From UBA7672 sp965229115 (GTDB taxonomy: Bacteria > Pseudomonadota > Alphaproteobacteria > Caulobacterales > Hyphomonadaceae), in assembly GCA_965229115.1 (NCBI GenBank), contig CBDDIR010000003.1, forward strand, positions 1,860,001-1,924,000: 64,000 nt of DNA, given 5' to 3'. Below the pieces are notes generated by a model that worked only from the letters and a program-made list of their open reading frames with translations, did no database searches and was not told the DNA's origin. Made by a program: the position numbers and the translations under genes. How positions within the stretch are numbered: position 1 is the first letter of the stretch; each line of letters begins with the position of its first letter. Positions 44,394 to 54,322 of this stretch are shown piece by piece.

Positions 44394-47036
44394 CTAGTAG
44401 TTGCCGTCCTGGAATGTCAATTCTTCCTTGGGCTTCTCGGCAGGCTGGTTCGGGTCGGCCGGGTTGCTGGTGGTCACAGCGTCCGTGCCTGGCTGAGCGA
44501 TAACCTGACCATCGCGCGTCGCCGTCGCAGACTCGTCGCCCGCGCCCATCTTGCTGTAATCGACGCGATAACCATCCGCGCCCACCGGCACAGAACAGCG
44601 ATCCGTAGGGGCCGAACCCGGGCGGAAAGCTTCCGTGATGATGAGGCGCGTATCCGGCGCGGGCTGGCAACCGCTGTCCGCATCGACTTCCACCAGCTCG
44701 ACGCCATCCGGAATACGGAAGGTCACGGCCGGACGGTCTTTCAGCGCCGCAAGCATGAAGTCGCGGAAGATCGGCGCCGCAACACGGCCACCGCTCTCGC
44801 CCTCGCCCATGTTGCGCGGATTGTCGAAGCCAACCCACACGCCAACCACGAGGTCCGGGCTGAAGCCCATGGTCCACGCGTCGAACTGATCGTTGGTCGT
44901 ACCCGTCTTGGCCGCAACCGGCTTGCCCACCGCACGGATGATCGTGCCCGTGCCGCGCTGAACGACGCCTTCGAGGATCGAGACGGTCTGATAGGCCGTG
45001 ATCGGGTCCATCACCTGCTTGCGCTCATCCGGCAGTTCCGGCGGCTGCATTCCCGCCTTCCACTCGGTCACGCAATTCGTGCACGGGCGTTGGTCGGTGC
45101 GATAGACGGTTTCGCCGTAACGGTTCTGGATGCGGTCGAACATGACCGGCGCAACCTGCTTGCCGCCGTTGACGACTTCCGCATACGCGACAGCCATCCG
45201 CATCACAGTGGTGTCGCCAGCGCCAAGCGCCATGGATTCATAAGGCGGCAGCTTGTCGTAGATGCCCATCTTCTCGCCCATGGCGGAGACCTTGTCGAAA
45301 CCGATCTCTGAGGCGAGACGCACGGTCATGGCGTTCCGCGATTTCTCGACGCCGACGCGCAACGTGGTCAGGCCGTAGAACTGTTCCGAATAGTTGGTCG
45401 GCTTGTAGCACTTCGCCTGGTTCGGATCGCACGACACGTAAGGGATGTCAGGCACGCGATAGGACGGCGTCCACTTGTAGGTGTTCGTGGCAGGATCGAC
45501 CTGCTCCATCGCAGCAGCATAGACGAACGGCTTGAACGATGAACCCGGCTGGCGCTTGGCCTGGATCGCGCGGTTGAACTGGCTGCGCTCGAACGAGTAG
45601 CCGCCGGCCATCGCGTAAACACGACCCGTATGCGGATCCATCGCCACCAGCGCGCCTTGCAATGCCGGAACCTGACGCAGACGCCACGGCGCATTCGCTG
45701 CAGGCTTTTTCGGAACGCCATAATCAGTGATCAGCTGCGTGGAGACATCCGGCGTCGCATCGCGGGAAACCTGAATCACATCGCCCACTTTAAGGCCCGT
45801 GCCGCCGCCATCACGCTTCAGCGGGTTGGACCATTTCACGTCGTCGGGGCTCAGCGTGCCGGCTTCACCGCTGGCCAGGCCAAGACGCACGCCATCCTTG
45901 GCGACAGTTCGCACCACAGCGATCTGCCAGGTGTTTCCACCGCCAGCGATCTTCGCCTTGTTGTCCTTGTTGTTCGCAAACGCCTTCAGGCCGGCTTCGA
46001 AATCATCCGTCGAGTCCAGCTTGCCGACCGGGCCGCGCCAACCATGGCGACGGTCGTAGGTTTCGAGGCCAGCACGCAGCGCCGTCTGAGCAATCAGCTG
46101 CAGGTTGGAGTCGAGCGTCGAGCGGATCGAGAGGCCGCCTTCGAGGAAGGCCTTTTCTGCTGCGCCGCGGCTGTCGATGCCGGCCAGCTTTTTCTGATCG
46201 CCAAGCGCGAGGATCTCCTTGCGCAGCTCTTCGACGTAATAGGCGGCAGCCTGGTTCTCGTCTGTGTCGAGACGGTTCACGACCTTCAGCGGTTCAGCCA
46301 TCGCCTTGTCGCCGGCAGCCTTGTCGACATAGCCATTCGCGACCATGCGGCCGAGGACGTAGTTGCGGCGATCAATTGCAGCGTCCGGATTGTTGTACGG
46401 GTTCACCTTGCCCGGCGCCTGCGGAAGACCGGCGAGCATGGCGCACTCGGCCAGCGAGAGCTGCCCCAGCGATTTGCCGAAATAGTTGAGAGCTGCAGCG
46501 CCAACACCGTAGGAGCGGCCGCCGAGATAAATCTCGTTCATGTAGAGCTCGAGGATCTGCTCTTTCGAGAGCTTCTTCTCGATACGCATCGCGAGCACCG
46601 CCTCACGAACCTTACGGTCGACCGAGCGCTCGTCGCCCACGAGCATGTTCTTCACGACCTGTTGGGTGATGGTCGAGCCACCGGTAACACGCTTGCCCTG
46701 CAGCGCGTTGACAACCGTGCCGCGGAACATGCCCCACAGATCGATGCCGGAGTGCTCGAAGAAGGTTTTGTCTTCCGCCGAGATGAAGGCCTGCACGAGC
46801 TGGTCCGGCAATTCTTCAGACGGGACATAAACGCGATGCTGGGTCGCAAACTCAGCAACGAGTTTTCCGTCGCCGGCATGGACGCGGCTCATGATAGGCG
46901 GCTCGTAGTTCGCGAGCTCGTCTTCCGACGGCAGGTTTTGCGTCACGATAAAGAACCAGGCGACGACGCCGAGCACCAGCGCACCAAAGGTGACGCCGGC
47001 CCCGATGAGGATCGCTCTCCAATTCCACGTAGACAT
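44394..47036 (-). CDS. mrcA: Penicillin-binding protein 1A (bifunctional glycosyltransferase/transpeptidase)
   Basis: Class A PBP of about 880 residues, an inner membrane protein acting on peptidoglycan in the periplasm. One N-terminal membrane helix (about residues 7-30) is followed by the glycosyltransferase domain: EDKTFFEHSGID with the catalytic Glu, GGSTITQQVVKN and KILELYMN-type EQILELYMNEIYLG. The transpeptidase has the nucleophile motif KRQPGSSFKPFVYAA (SxxK), SRN (KSRNAMTVRL) and KTGTTNDQFD. I use the ATG at 47036; 19 extra in-frame residues upstream are not family-like. It lies in the alphaproteobacterial order amiC-ponA-prfB. Confidence 0.95.
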   Translation of the reverse strand: MSTWNWRAILIGAGVTFGALVLGVVAWFFIVTQNLPSEDELANYEPPIMSRVHAGDGKLVAEFATQHRVYVPSEELPDQLVQAFISAEDKTFFEHSGIDLWGMFRGTVVNALQGKRVTGGSTITQQVVKNMLVGDERSVDRKVREAVLAMRIEKKLSKEQILELYMNEIYLGGRSYGVGAAALNYFGKSLGQLSLAECAMLAGLPQAPGKVNPYNNPDAAIDRRNYVLGRMVANGYVDKAAGDKAMAEPLKVVNRLDTDENQAAAYYVEELRKEILALGDQKKLAGIDSRGAAEKAFLEGGLSIRSTLDSNLQLIAQTALRAGLETYDRRHGWRGPVGKLDSTDDFEAGLKAFANNKDNKAKIAGGGNTWQIAVVRTVAKDGVRLGLASGEAGTLSPDDVKWSNPLKRDGGGTGLKVGDVIQVSRDATPDVSTQLITDYGVPKKPAANAPWRLRQVPALQGALVAMDPHTGRVYAMAGGYSFERSQFNRAIQAKRQPGSSFKPFVYAAAMEQVDPATNTYKWTPSYRVPDIPYVSCDPNQAKCYKPTNYSEQFYGLTTLRVGVEKSRNAMTVRLASEIGFDKVSAMGEKMGIYDKLPPYESMALGAGDTTVMRMAVAYAEVVNGGKQVAPVMFDRIQNRYGETVYRTDQRPCTNCVTEWKAGMQPPELPDERKQVMDPITAYQTVSILEGVVQRGTGTIIRAVGKPVAAKTGTTNDQFDAWTMGFSPDLVVGVWVGFDNPRNMGEGESGGRVAAPIFRDFMLAALKDRPAVTFRIPDGVELVEVDADSGCQPAPDTRLIITEAFRPGSAPTDRCSVPVGADGYRVDYSKMGAGDESATATRDGQVIAQPGTDAVTTSNPADPNQPAEKPKEELTFQDGNY

Positions 47037-47285
47037 CTGCAGCTGCAATCTCACCACGACGCGCCTGTTCTGGCGCCAACTGGGCAACGGCAAAGCCGCT
47101 GCAAACGCATGGCCCCGGAATCACCGCTCTTTGAGGTGACTTTATGGCGTGGAATCCGCCGGTAACAGGGCTTTATCGGGTTAAACTCAGCCCATCTTCG
47201 TGAAGGCTTGATGTAAGCCTGCGGCCCGCCGTCGCGGTTGGCGCATCAAACGGCCTTCAGAACCAGCCGGTACGCACTCGGCCGG

Positions 47286-48476
47286 CTATTTCAGCGCCAC
47301 CAGGCGCGTCTGGCTTTCGAAGAACTGGTCGATGCCGTGGGCTATGCCCTGCACCAGCTTCTTGCGTTTGCTGGGTGACGCCATGGCTTCGGCATCGGCC
47401 TCATTGGTGATGAAGCCCATCTCGAGCAGTGCTGCAGGCACATCCGGGCTCAGCAGCACATACAGGCCCTTCTTGCGGTGCGTATTCTCCAGCGTTGGCC
47501 AGCCAGTTTCGGCTATGGAATGAGCCAGCATCTGGGCGAACCGGGCGGACTGGTTCTTGGTTTCACGCTGCACGAGGTCGGCCAGGATCTGATTGACCAT
47601 TTCAGGCCGGGAGGAATCGACCTCCACGTCCAGAATCCAGTCATTCTTCTTCCGGGCGCCATCGACCCGTTTCTCGCCCTCTGGCGACAGCGTGTACACG
47701 GAAGCGCCGCTGGTAGCTGGCTTGGACCCGGCGTCGGCGTGAAGCGCAATGAACAGGTCAGCGCCCAGATTTCGGGCCTTGGTGACCCGGTCTTCCAGTT
47801 CGATGAAGACATCGGTCGATCGCGTCAGGGCGACATCGTAGCGCTCTGATTTCAGCAACTCTTCCCGCAAGGCCATGGCTGCATCGAGAACAATGTCCTT
47901 CTCGCGCGCGCCCGATTTGGAAAGAGCGCCCGGGTCTTTGCCGCCATGTCCGGGATCGATGACGATCAGCGGCTTGCGGACGACCTGCTGCGCTACAGGT
48001 TGTGGCCCAGAGTTCTCGCCCGTCGCCGCCTCGGCGAATGCAGCGGTCGTCGCGGAGTCGAGATCCAGCACGATGCGATGGTTTTCGTTCTTGTTCTTGG
48101 GCGCGAGCACAAACTCCCGCGCCACCAGTGCCGGCTTCGCAAGATCAAGCACTAGACGCGATGTCGTCGCAGTGTTCTGGGCGTAGCGGTAGCCGGCCAC
48201 AACGCCATGCCCCTTGCCCGAACCTGACTCCGACGTCAGCCCGTTGATCGACCAACGCACCCGCGGAAGGTCCACAACCACCCGCTGGGTCCCGGCAGCC
48301 AGCATAAAGACGTGGTATTTGAGAGGGACATCTGACTCGACGACCACCCGGGTCGCTTCGCCCTCGCCGCCGACTTTAACGGAAAGCACGCGGCCGACCG
48401 GTGGGTCCGCCATGGCGGAACTCGCAAGGACGCAAAGTCCCAGCCCCGACAACACTGTCAGCAACCACGCGCGCAA
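47286..48476 (-). CDS. amiC: N-acetylmuramoyl-L-alanine amidase with AMIN domain (AmiC-type)
   Basis: A 396-residue exported amidase that cleaves the peptide side chain from peptidoglycan, normally at division. A signal peptide (cleavage near SAMADP) is followed by an AMIN septal-targeting domain (residues about 25-135) and an Amidase_3 domain. The zinc-site motifs IDPGHGGKDPG, FIALHADAG and ALLEMGFITNE are intact. It lies upstream of ponA by 249 bases and diverges from a small lipoprotein gene. Confidence 0.94.
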   Translation of the reverse strand: MRAWLLTVLSGLGLCVLASSAMADPPVGRVLSVKVGGEGEATRVVVESDVPLKYHVFMLAAGTQRVVVDLPRVRWSINGLTSESGSGKGHGVVAGYRYAQNTATTSRLVLDLAKPALVAREFVLAPKNKNENHRIVLDLDSATTAAFAEAATGENSGPQPVAQQVVRKPLIVIDPGHGGKDPGALSKSGAREKDIVLDAAMALREELLKSERYDVALTRSTDVFIELEDRVTKARNLGADLFIALHADAGSKPATSGASVYTLSPEGEKRVDGARKKNDWILDVEVDSSRPEMVNQILADLVQRETKNQSARFAQMLAHSIAETGWPTLENTHRKKGLYVLLSPDVPAALLEMGFITNEADAEAMASPSKRKKLVQGIAHGIDQFFESQTRLVALK

Positions 48477-48646
48477 GTCTGACTGCCCCTTCAGGCTTCG
48501 TAATGGGGCTTCTGCCCTGATCGCAGGGTTAGCCCAGGCTCGTTAACTGTTCGTTGGGATCGCTGCGGCCGCTCGACTTTCCCGAGTTTTTCGGCTGATC
48601 TGCAGCTCGTGCTGCTGGCGGGGCGCGTGATGAGAGACTCTCCGCC

Positions 48647-49132
48647 ATGAATGCTGCGCGCTTGGTCCCAGCCCTGCTCTCCCTTACCGCAATCGCCCTG
48701 ACGGCCTGTGTGACCGGGCCGTTGACGCTGGATGACGATCTGGTCGTGCCGGGCGAGCGCATCGGGGAAATCCAGATCGGCATGCCGCTGGCCACGCTCC
48801 TTGCCGTTAAGGGAAACCCCACCACAACCGCGCCGATACCCGGCACGGATGCCACGACCTACACCTTCCAGGACGGGCTTACGGTCGGCGCCCAGGACGA
48901 GGTGTACTGGATCATCGCAGAAGACGCCCGCTTCCACACCAGCTCCGGGGTCAGGCCCGGCGCAGAGCAGATCTTCGCCCGCGCCAGCTTCGGAAAGCCC
49001 CGCTGCGTAGAAACGCGCGGCGATACTACGCTTTATGACTACGGCAATATCTACTTCGACATCGACAACGCCCAGGGAAAGGTCAAACGCTTGGGCGTGG
49101 TTGGTCAGAACCGGCCGTGTAGCGGTGGATAA
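48647..49132 (+). CDS. Putative lipoprotein, function unknown
   Basis: A 161-residue protein with a signal peptide and lipobox LTAC (Cys21). The mature part contains two short repeats of beta-rich sequence (GEIQIGMPLATLLAVKGNPT, and EQIFARASFGKP), reminiscent of the BamE/SmpA fold, but I cannot make that assignment firm. Codon use matches the neighbours. It is read away from amiC and toward rne. Confidence 0.7.
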   Translation: MNAARLVPALLSLTAIALTACVTGPLTLDDDLVVPGERIGEIQIGMPLATLLAVKGNPTTTAPIPGTDATTYTFQDGLTVGAQDEVYWIIAEDARFHTSSGVRPGAEQIFARASFGKPRCVETRGDTTLYDYGNIYFDIDNAQGKVKRLGVVGQNRPCSGG

Positions 49133-49535
49133 TTTCTGGGCAGTCGATTAATTTGTTTTAAATCAAATGACTAATTGGAGTGTCCGGGCGATTGCCTGTG
49201 GATAAACGGGTGGTTGGGGCATAGTCACTTCCCCTTGGGCTCCAATAGGTGCATAGGTGAGTCCGAAGCGGGTCCCAATGGTCTGCTTCTCGCGCCCCTC
49301 GCGAAGCTTTTCCGAAATATCTATATCGTAGAGGGCGTTAGTCGGTTTCGTGCGTATTGGGAGGTCCGCGTTTTCGCTGCCTCCATGGCCAGGGCAATTA
49401 TGAACGCGATTTCGCGAGATTCAGTCAGCCCGACCGGACGCATCGACGCCCCCTCGTCACCTGACCATGTTGCCATTTCGCAGGCTGGAGTCGCGCTTTT
49501 GCGCGCCGCCTGCATTTCCAAAGAGGTTTCCCTAC
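49133..49535 (+). promoter_or_regulatory. Long leader region of rne
   Basis: About 400 bases without a convincing gene between the lipoprotein and RNase E. It begins with an AT-rich stretch near 49147-49175 (TTTGTTTTAAATCAAATGAC), the likeliest promoter zone. Long structured leaders bound by RNase E itself are known in other bacteria and allow autoregulation. That function is an inference here; I defined no specific element. Confidence 0.4.
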
Positions 49536-52013
49536 ATGAGCAAGCTCATGCTGATCGACGCGACCCACCCGGAGGAGACCCGGGTGGCCGTCGTCGCGAA
49601 CGGACAGATCGAAGACTTTGATTTCGAAGCGCGGAACAAGAGACAGCTCCGCGGAAACATCTACCTCGCCAAAGTCACGCGCGTAGAGCCGTCGCTGCAG
49701 GCGGCGTTTGTCGACTATGGCGGCAATCGCCACGGCTTCCTGGCGTTTTCGGAGATCCACCCGGATTACTACCAGATCCCCAAAGAGGATCGCGAAGCCC
49801 TGATCGCAGAGGCTGACGGCGAAGACGCTGGCGGCGCCGACGAGGACGAAGAGCAGGACGACGAAGAGGCGGAAGAAGAAGCCGAGCGCAAGCAGAACCG
49901 GCGCAACGCCCTCTTCCAGCGCAAGTACAAGATCCAGGAAGTGATCCGCCGCCGGCAGGTGATGCTGGTGCAGGTCGTCAAGGAAGAGCGCGGCAACAAG
50001 GGCGCGGCGCTGACCACCTATCTGTCGCTGGCCGGCCGTTACTGCGTGCTGATGCCGAACACGTCGCGCGGCGGCGGCATCTCCCGCAAGATCACCAATG
50101 CTTCGGACCGCAAGCGCCTGAAGGCCATCACGTCCGAGTTCGACGTGCCGCGTGGCGCGGGCCTGATCGTCCGCACGGCGGGCGCCAAGCGCACCAAGAA
50201 TGAAGTGCGTCGGGACTTCGAATACCTGACCAAGCTCTGGCAGCAGATCGTCGGCAAGACGATGGAATCGATGGCCCCTGCCCTCATCCACGAGGAAGGC
50301 CACCTGGTCCTGCGCGCCGTGCGCGATCTCTACGACAAGGACGTGGAACGCATCATCGTCGAAGGCGACGAGGCTTATGCTGAAGCCCGCACCTTCGTGA
50401 AAATGCTGATGCCGTCGCACACGCGTAAAGTGGTGCAGCACGAGGACAACGGTCCGCTGTTCGTGATGACCGGCGTCGAGGACCAGCTCGAAGGCATCTA
50501 CTCGCCGACGGTTCAGCTGCCGTCGGGCGGTTACATCGTCATCAACCAGACCGAAGCTCTGGTTGCGATCGACGTGAACTCGGGCAAGGCGACGCGCGAG
50601 CGGAACGTCGAAGCCACGGCCCTCAAAACCAATCTTGAAGCGGCGGCTGAAGCCTGCCGCCAGATGCGCCTGCGGGATCTTGCCGGCCTTGTCGTGATCG
50701 ATTTCATCGACATGGAAGACAACAAGAACAACCGCGCCGTCGAAAAGAAGATGAAGGACTGCCTGAAGATCGACCGGGCGCGTGTGCAGACCGGCCGTAT
50801 CTCGCAGTTCGGCCTGTTCGAAATTTCCCGCCAGCGTCGTCGCGCCGGCGTGCTTGAGCTGTCTTCGGAGCCTTGCGATCATTGCGGCGGCACGGGCCGC
50901 ATGCGCTCGATCGACAGCGCTGCGATCCAGCTGCTGCGCACGGTGGAAGCCCGCGCGGCGGACGACCGTGTCGAGAGCGTGCATGTCGAAGCATCGCCGG
51001 ATGTGGCGCTCTACCTGCTCAACGAGAAGCGTTCGTCGATCGCAGCGATCGAAGCTGACTGCCATGTCAGCGTTCGCATCGAGGCTGACGAAGACCTGAA
51101 GACGGGCGAGTTCAAGATCGAAGGCCGCGCCGACGGCAACGTCGTGCAGCCGCGTCCGATGCAGCCCATCGACCTCCGCAAGCTCAAGCCGCTGCCGCCG
51201 CCGGCGCCGGATGAGATCGAGGAAGAAGACGAAGAGATCATCGACGACGGTGATGACGGCGAAGACGATGACCATGAAGGTCACGATCACGGCGACGACG
51301 AAGAAGGCGACGATGAAGCCTCTTCGGACGCCGAAGACGATGAAGATGAAGACCGTGGCCAGCGCGGCCGTCGTGGCCGTCGTGGTGGCCGTCGCCGCCG
51401 TAGCGGTGGACGTGACCGTGGCGAGCGCGAGTCCTCCGGCCTCGAGATTGTCGAACCGTCGGATGACACGACACCGATCGCTGCACGAGATGATGGCGGA
51501 CGCGAAGACGGCCGTGGCCGTGGTGGGCGCCGTCGCCGCCGTGGCGGACGTGACCGTGACCGGGATCGTGGCGAGCGCAACCGGACGCCGGATATCGCGT
51601 CGGATGGCGGCGAAATGCTCGACGCCATCGCCTCAGCGCCGTTCCTGGTTGTGGTTACCCCGCAGGAGCACGAAGCCGAGCAGAACGCCGCTCCGCTGGA
51701 TGCAGCGCCCGTCGAAGCCATGCCGGTATTCGAGTCTCCCGTGGAAACTCCCGCGGATCGGGAACCCGAGCAGCCTTCACGGCAACAAGAGGTCGCACCT
51801 GTAGCGGCCGAAACGAGGCCGGCCGATCACGAAATTGCCGCAAGGGAACCGGAAGCTCCGACCGTCGAGCCGGTGGAGCAAGCTGCTCCAGAACCGTCGT
51901 CGTCGGCCGAGACCCGCCGTCACGCCATTCATGGCGCGCCGGAAGAGTCCGAGCCCTCGCCGGAGAAAGCCCCCCGCAAGGCGGGCTGGTGGAGCCGCCG
52001 CAAGACAGGCTGA
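49536..52013 (+). CDS. rne: Ribonuclease E
   Basis: The essential endoribonuclease of the RNA degradosome, 825 residues. The S1 domain near the N-terminus contains the alphaproteobacterial acidic insertion (about residues 95-125). The catalytic RNase E/G domain includes LVVIDFIDME, and the Zn-link CDHCGGTGR holds the tetramer together. The C-terminal third is low complexity: an acidic run, then two Arg/Gly-rich blocks that should bind RNA, and a Lys/Trp-rich end (KAGWWSRRK) like the partner-binding tail of Caulobacter RNase E. The ATG at 49536 follows AAAGAGG. A shorter reading inside the leader is not supported. Confidence 0.95.
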   Translation: MSKLMLIDATHPEETRVAVVANGQIEDFDFEARNKRQLRGNIYLAKVTRVEPSLQAAFVDYGGNRHGFLAFSEIHPDYYQIPKEDREALIAEADGEDAGGADEDEEQDDEEAEEEAERKQNRRNALFQRKYKIQEVIRRRQVMLVQVVKEERGNKGAALTTYLSLAGRYCVLMPNTSRGGGISRKITNASDRKRLKAITSEFDVPRGAGLIVRTAGAKRTKNEVRRDFEYLTKLWQQIVGKTMESMAPALIHEEGHLVLRAVRDLYDKDVERIIVEGDEAYAEARTFVKMLMPSHTRKVVQHEDNGPLFVMTGVEDQLEGIYSPTVQLPSGGYIVINQTEALVAIDVNSGKATRERNVEATALKTNLEAAAEACRQMRLRDLAGLVVIDFIDMEDNKNNRAVEKKMKDCLKIDRARVQTGRISQFGLFEISRQRRRAGVLELSSEPCDHCGGTGRMRSIDSAAIQLLRTVEARAADDRVESVHVEASPDVALYLLNEKRSSIAAIEADCHVSVRIEADEDLKTGEFKIEGRADGNVVQPRPMQPIDLRKLKPLPPPAPDEIEEEDEEIIDDGDDGEDDDHEGHDHGDDEEGDDEASSDAEDDEDEDRGQRGRRGRRGGRRRRSGGRDRGERESSGLEIVEPSDDTTPIAARDDGGREDGRGRGGRRRRRGGRDRDRDRGERNRTPDIASDGGEMLDAIASAPFLVVVTPQEHEAEQNAAPLDAAPVEAMPVFESPVETPADREPEQPSRQQEVAPVAAETRPADHEIAAREPEAPTVEPVEQAAPEPSSSAETRRHAIHGAPEESEPSPEKAPRKAGWWSRRKTG

Positions 52014-52051
52014 GACGTATCGGCTGTCACCGACTGCCGTTCGCAATTGCG

Positions 52052-52070
52052 GGACGCCTTTCCGGCGTCC
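52052..52070 (+). terminator. Hairpin after rne
   Basis: A perfect 7-bp stem (GGACGCC/GGCGTCC) with a 5-base loop, 39 bases past the rne stop and 41 bases before the next ATG. No U-run follows it, so it may be a weak terminator or an RNA-stabilising element. Confidence 0.35.
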
Positions 52071-52110
52071 AGCTTGCGAACCGGCGGGACGGTGCTGAAG
52101 GAGCGTTTGT

Positions 52111-53496
52111 ATGGGCGTCGTGAACCGGATTCTGCGCGCTGTCGCCGGCCCCGTGCTGGCGTTGGCGCTACCCTTCACGGCATCCGCCCAGGGCCTGATC
52201 CGCGACGCCGAGATCGAGCAGATCCTGCGGGACTATTCCGACCCGCTGTTCGAGGCAGCGGGCCTGAAGCCATCCGACGTGCACATCTACATCGTGCAGG
52301 ACGACTCGCTGAACGCGTTCGTCGCGGCGGGGCAGAACATGTTCCTGCACACCGGCCTCATCATGGAAACCAAGACGCCCGAAGAGCTGAAGGGCGTCAT
52401 CGCGCACGAGACCGGCCACATCGCAGGCGGCCACAACGTGACCCGCCAGGGCGCGATGAACGCCGCGAGCGGTACCTCGCTTGTCACGATGGGCCTTGGC
52501 GCCCTCGCCCTGTTTGCCGGCGCGCCGGATGCAGCGCTCGCCCTGTTCGGCAGCGCGGGCCAGTTCGGCATGCTGACCTATTTCAAGTTCTCGCGCCCGG
52601 ACGAAAGCTCGGCCGACCAGTATGGCCTCGACTTCCTGGAGAAGACTGGCCAGTCGGCTGATGGCCTCGCCTCCTTCATGGAGCACTTCCGTTATGAAGA
52701 GCTGATGTCGGAGAGCCGCCGCGATCCGTATTTCCGGTCTCACCCGATCTCGAGCGATCGTATCGCGGCGCTGCAACGCCGTGCGAAGGACATCACCGCG
52801 AAATCCAAACCGCAGAGCCCGGAAACGATCGAGCAACTTGCGATGATGAAGGCCAAGCTGGTCGGCTTCATCGGGCCGGCAACGCGCGTCGCCGTGCGTT
52901 ATCCGGCAAGTGATCAGTCGACACCTGCGAAGTACGCGCGCGCAATCGCGGCCTACAAGGCGGTCGACATCAAGGCTGCACTGACGCTGACGCAGCAATT
53001 GATCGATGCCGATCCGGAGAACCCCTACTTCGAGGAATTGAAGGGGCAGATCCTGTTCGAGAGCGGCAAGGCTGCGGAGTCGGTGGAGCCGCACCGCAGG
53101 TCGGTCGAGCTGGCGCCGCAACATGCGCTGCTGAAGGTGAACCTTGCCCGATCACTGGTGGGGACCAACACGGAAGCGAATATAAACGAGGCCGAGGGCC
53201 TTCTGATCGACGCGCTGGCGCTGGAGCATGACAACGCGTTTGCGTGGAACCAGCTGGCAGTCGTCTATGCCAAGCAGGGGCGGATTGGCGATGCCGACCT
53301 CGCGACCGCTGAGGAAGCCTATCAGGTTGGTAATATGAGCCGTGCGCACATCTTCGCACGCCGGGCGGTTGATAAGCTGACGCTGAATACGCCCAATGGA
53401 CAGCGTGCTGACGATATCATGGCGCTGTCCGACCCGAAGAACCGCCCGCGCGGCTCACGCGGGTTTGCGGAAGCGGCATTGCACACCCAACATTGA
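52111..53496 (+). CDS. M48-family metalloprotease with TPR-like C-terminus
   Basis: A 461-residue exported zinc protease resembling BepA/YfgC, which looks after outer membrane protein assembly. Signal peptide ends near ASAQG. The zinc motif is HETGH at residues 99-103, with the third ligand E165 in SRPDESSADQYG. A TPR-like helical region follows (about residues 280-440). It heads the run that continues with a DsbA-like lipoprotein and looks typical of alphaproteobacterial neighbourhoods. Confidence 0.9.
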   Translation: MGVVNRILRAVAGPVLALALPFTASAQGLIRDAEIEQILRDYSDPLFEAAGLKPSDVHIYIVQDDSLNAFVAAGQNMFLHTGLIMETKTPEELKGVIAHETGHIAGGHNVTRQGAMNAASGTSLVTMGLGALALFAGAPDAALALFGSAGQFGMLTYFKFSRPDESSADQYGLDFLEKTGQSADGLASFMEHFRYEELMSESRRDPYFRSHPISSDRIAALQRRAKDITAKSKPQSPETIEQLAMMKAKLVGFIGPATRVAVRYPASDQSTPAKYARAIAAYKAVDIKAALTLTQQLIDADPENPYFEELKGQILFESGKAAESVEPHRRSVELAPQHALLKVNLARSLVGTNTEANINEAEGLLIDALALEHDNAFAWNQLAVVYAKQGRIGDADLATAEEAYQVGNMSRAHIFARRAVDKLTLNTPNGQRADDIMALSDPKNRPRGSRGFAEAALHTQH

Positions 53497-53569
53497 TGAT
53501 GGAAATCGGGCGAAACGGCCCATATTCCTCCTGAATGACCGGGCGCACTGCCCGAAAGGACCAAGACCC

Positions 53570-54319
53570 ATGCGCCTGCAAATCATGACCGCCGCGGCTG
53601 CCCTGATGGCGCTGACTGCCTGCTCGGGCCAGAGCGCCACGAAGGCTCCCGACAGCGTGGATGGCCTGACCAAGGCGCAGGTCGAGGCGATCGTGAAAGA
53701 GTACCTCATGCGTGAGCCGATCGTGCTCGCGGAGGCGTTCCAGGAGCTGCAGCGTCGCGAGGAAGAGCAGAAGGTTGCCTCGACCGAGAACGCGTACAAG
53801 CAGATCTCGATCTCGCCGCATGATCCGGTGCTGGGCCGCGCCGATGCGCCGATCACCATCGTCGAGTTCACCGATTACAATTGCGGCTACTGCAAGCTGG
53901 CGACGGCGTGGGTGATGAACCAGGTTGATGATCGCCGTGGCGACATCAAGGTGGTGATCAAGGAGTCGGCCGTGCGTGGCTCGAACTCGGAGATGGCGGC
54001 GGCGGCAGCGCTGGCGGCGACCAAGCAGGGCAAGTATCGCGAGATGCACCTGGCGCTGATGAAGGTGCCGGCCAATGCGTACACGCCGGAGATCATCGAT
54101 CAGGTCGGCAAGTCGGTGGGCATGGACGTGGCGCGCATGCGGACGGACATGAACTCGAAGGAAGTGCGCGACGCGGTGAAGGCTTCGGTCGCGGACTATG
54201 AGAAGGTCGGACTGGAAGGCACGCCGAGCTTCTTCATCAACGGGACGTATGTCGGCGGCTTTGGCGAGCAGCACCTGAACGACATCGTCAAGCAGGCGCG
54301 CGACAAGGTGAAGACCTAG
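53570..54319 (+). CDS. DsbA-family thiol-disulfide oxidoreductase lipoprotein
   Basis: A 249-residue periplasmic thioredoxin-fold protein with lipobox LTAC (Cys18). A helical dimerisation-type segment (about residues 30-75) precedes the DsbA domain, whose active site is CGYC at 105-108, with the cis-proline in LEGTPSFF. The architecture resembles ScsC or BdbD-like proteins with an N-terminal stalk. The ATG at 53570 follows GAAAGGA. It converges on thiG with 3 bases between the stops. Confidence 0.9.
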   Translation: MRLQIMTAAAALMALTACSGQSATKAPDSVDGLTKAQVEAIVKEYLMREPIVLAEAFQELQRREEEQKVASTENAYKQISISPHDPVLGRADAPITIVEFTDYNCGYCKLATAWVMNQVDDRRGDIKVVIKESAVRGSNSEMAAAAALAATKQGKYREMHLALMKVPANAYTPEIIDQVGKSVGMDVARMRTDMNSKEVRDAVKASVADYEKVGLEGTPSFFINGTYVGGFGEQHLNDIVKQARDKVKT

Positions 54320-54322
54320 CCG

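Noticed and set aside
49425..51290. 621-codon minus-strand frame opposite rne.
   Set aside because: Antisense to RNase E, Asp/Val/His-rich with no recognisable domain.
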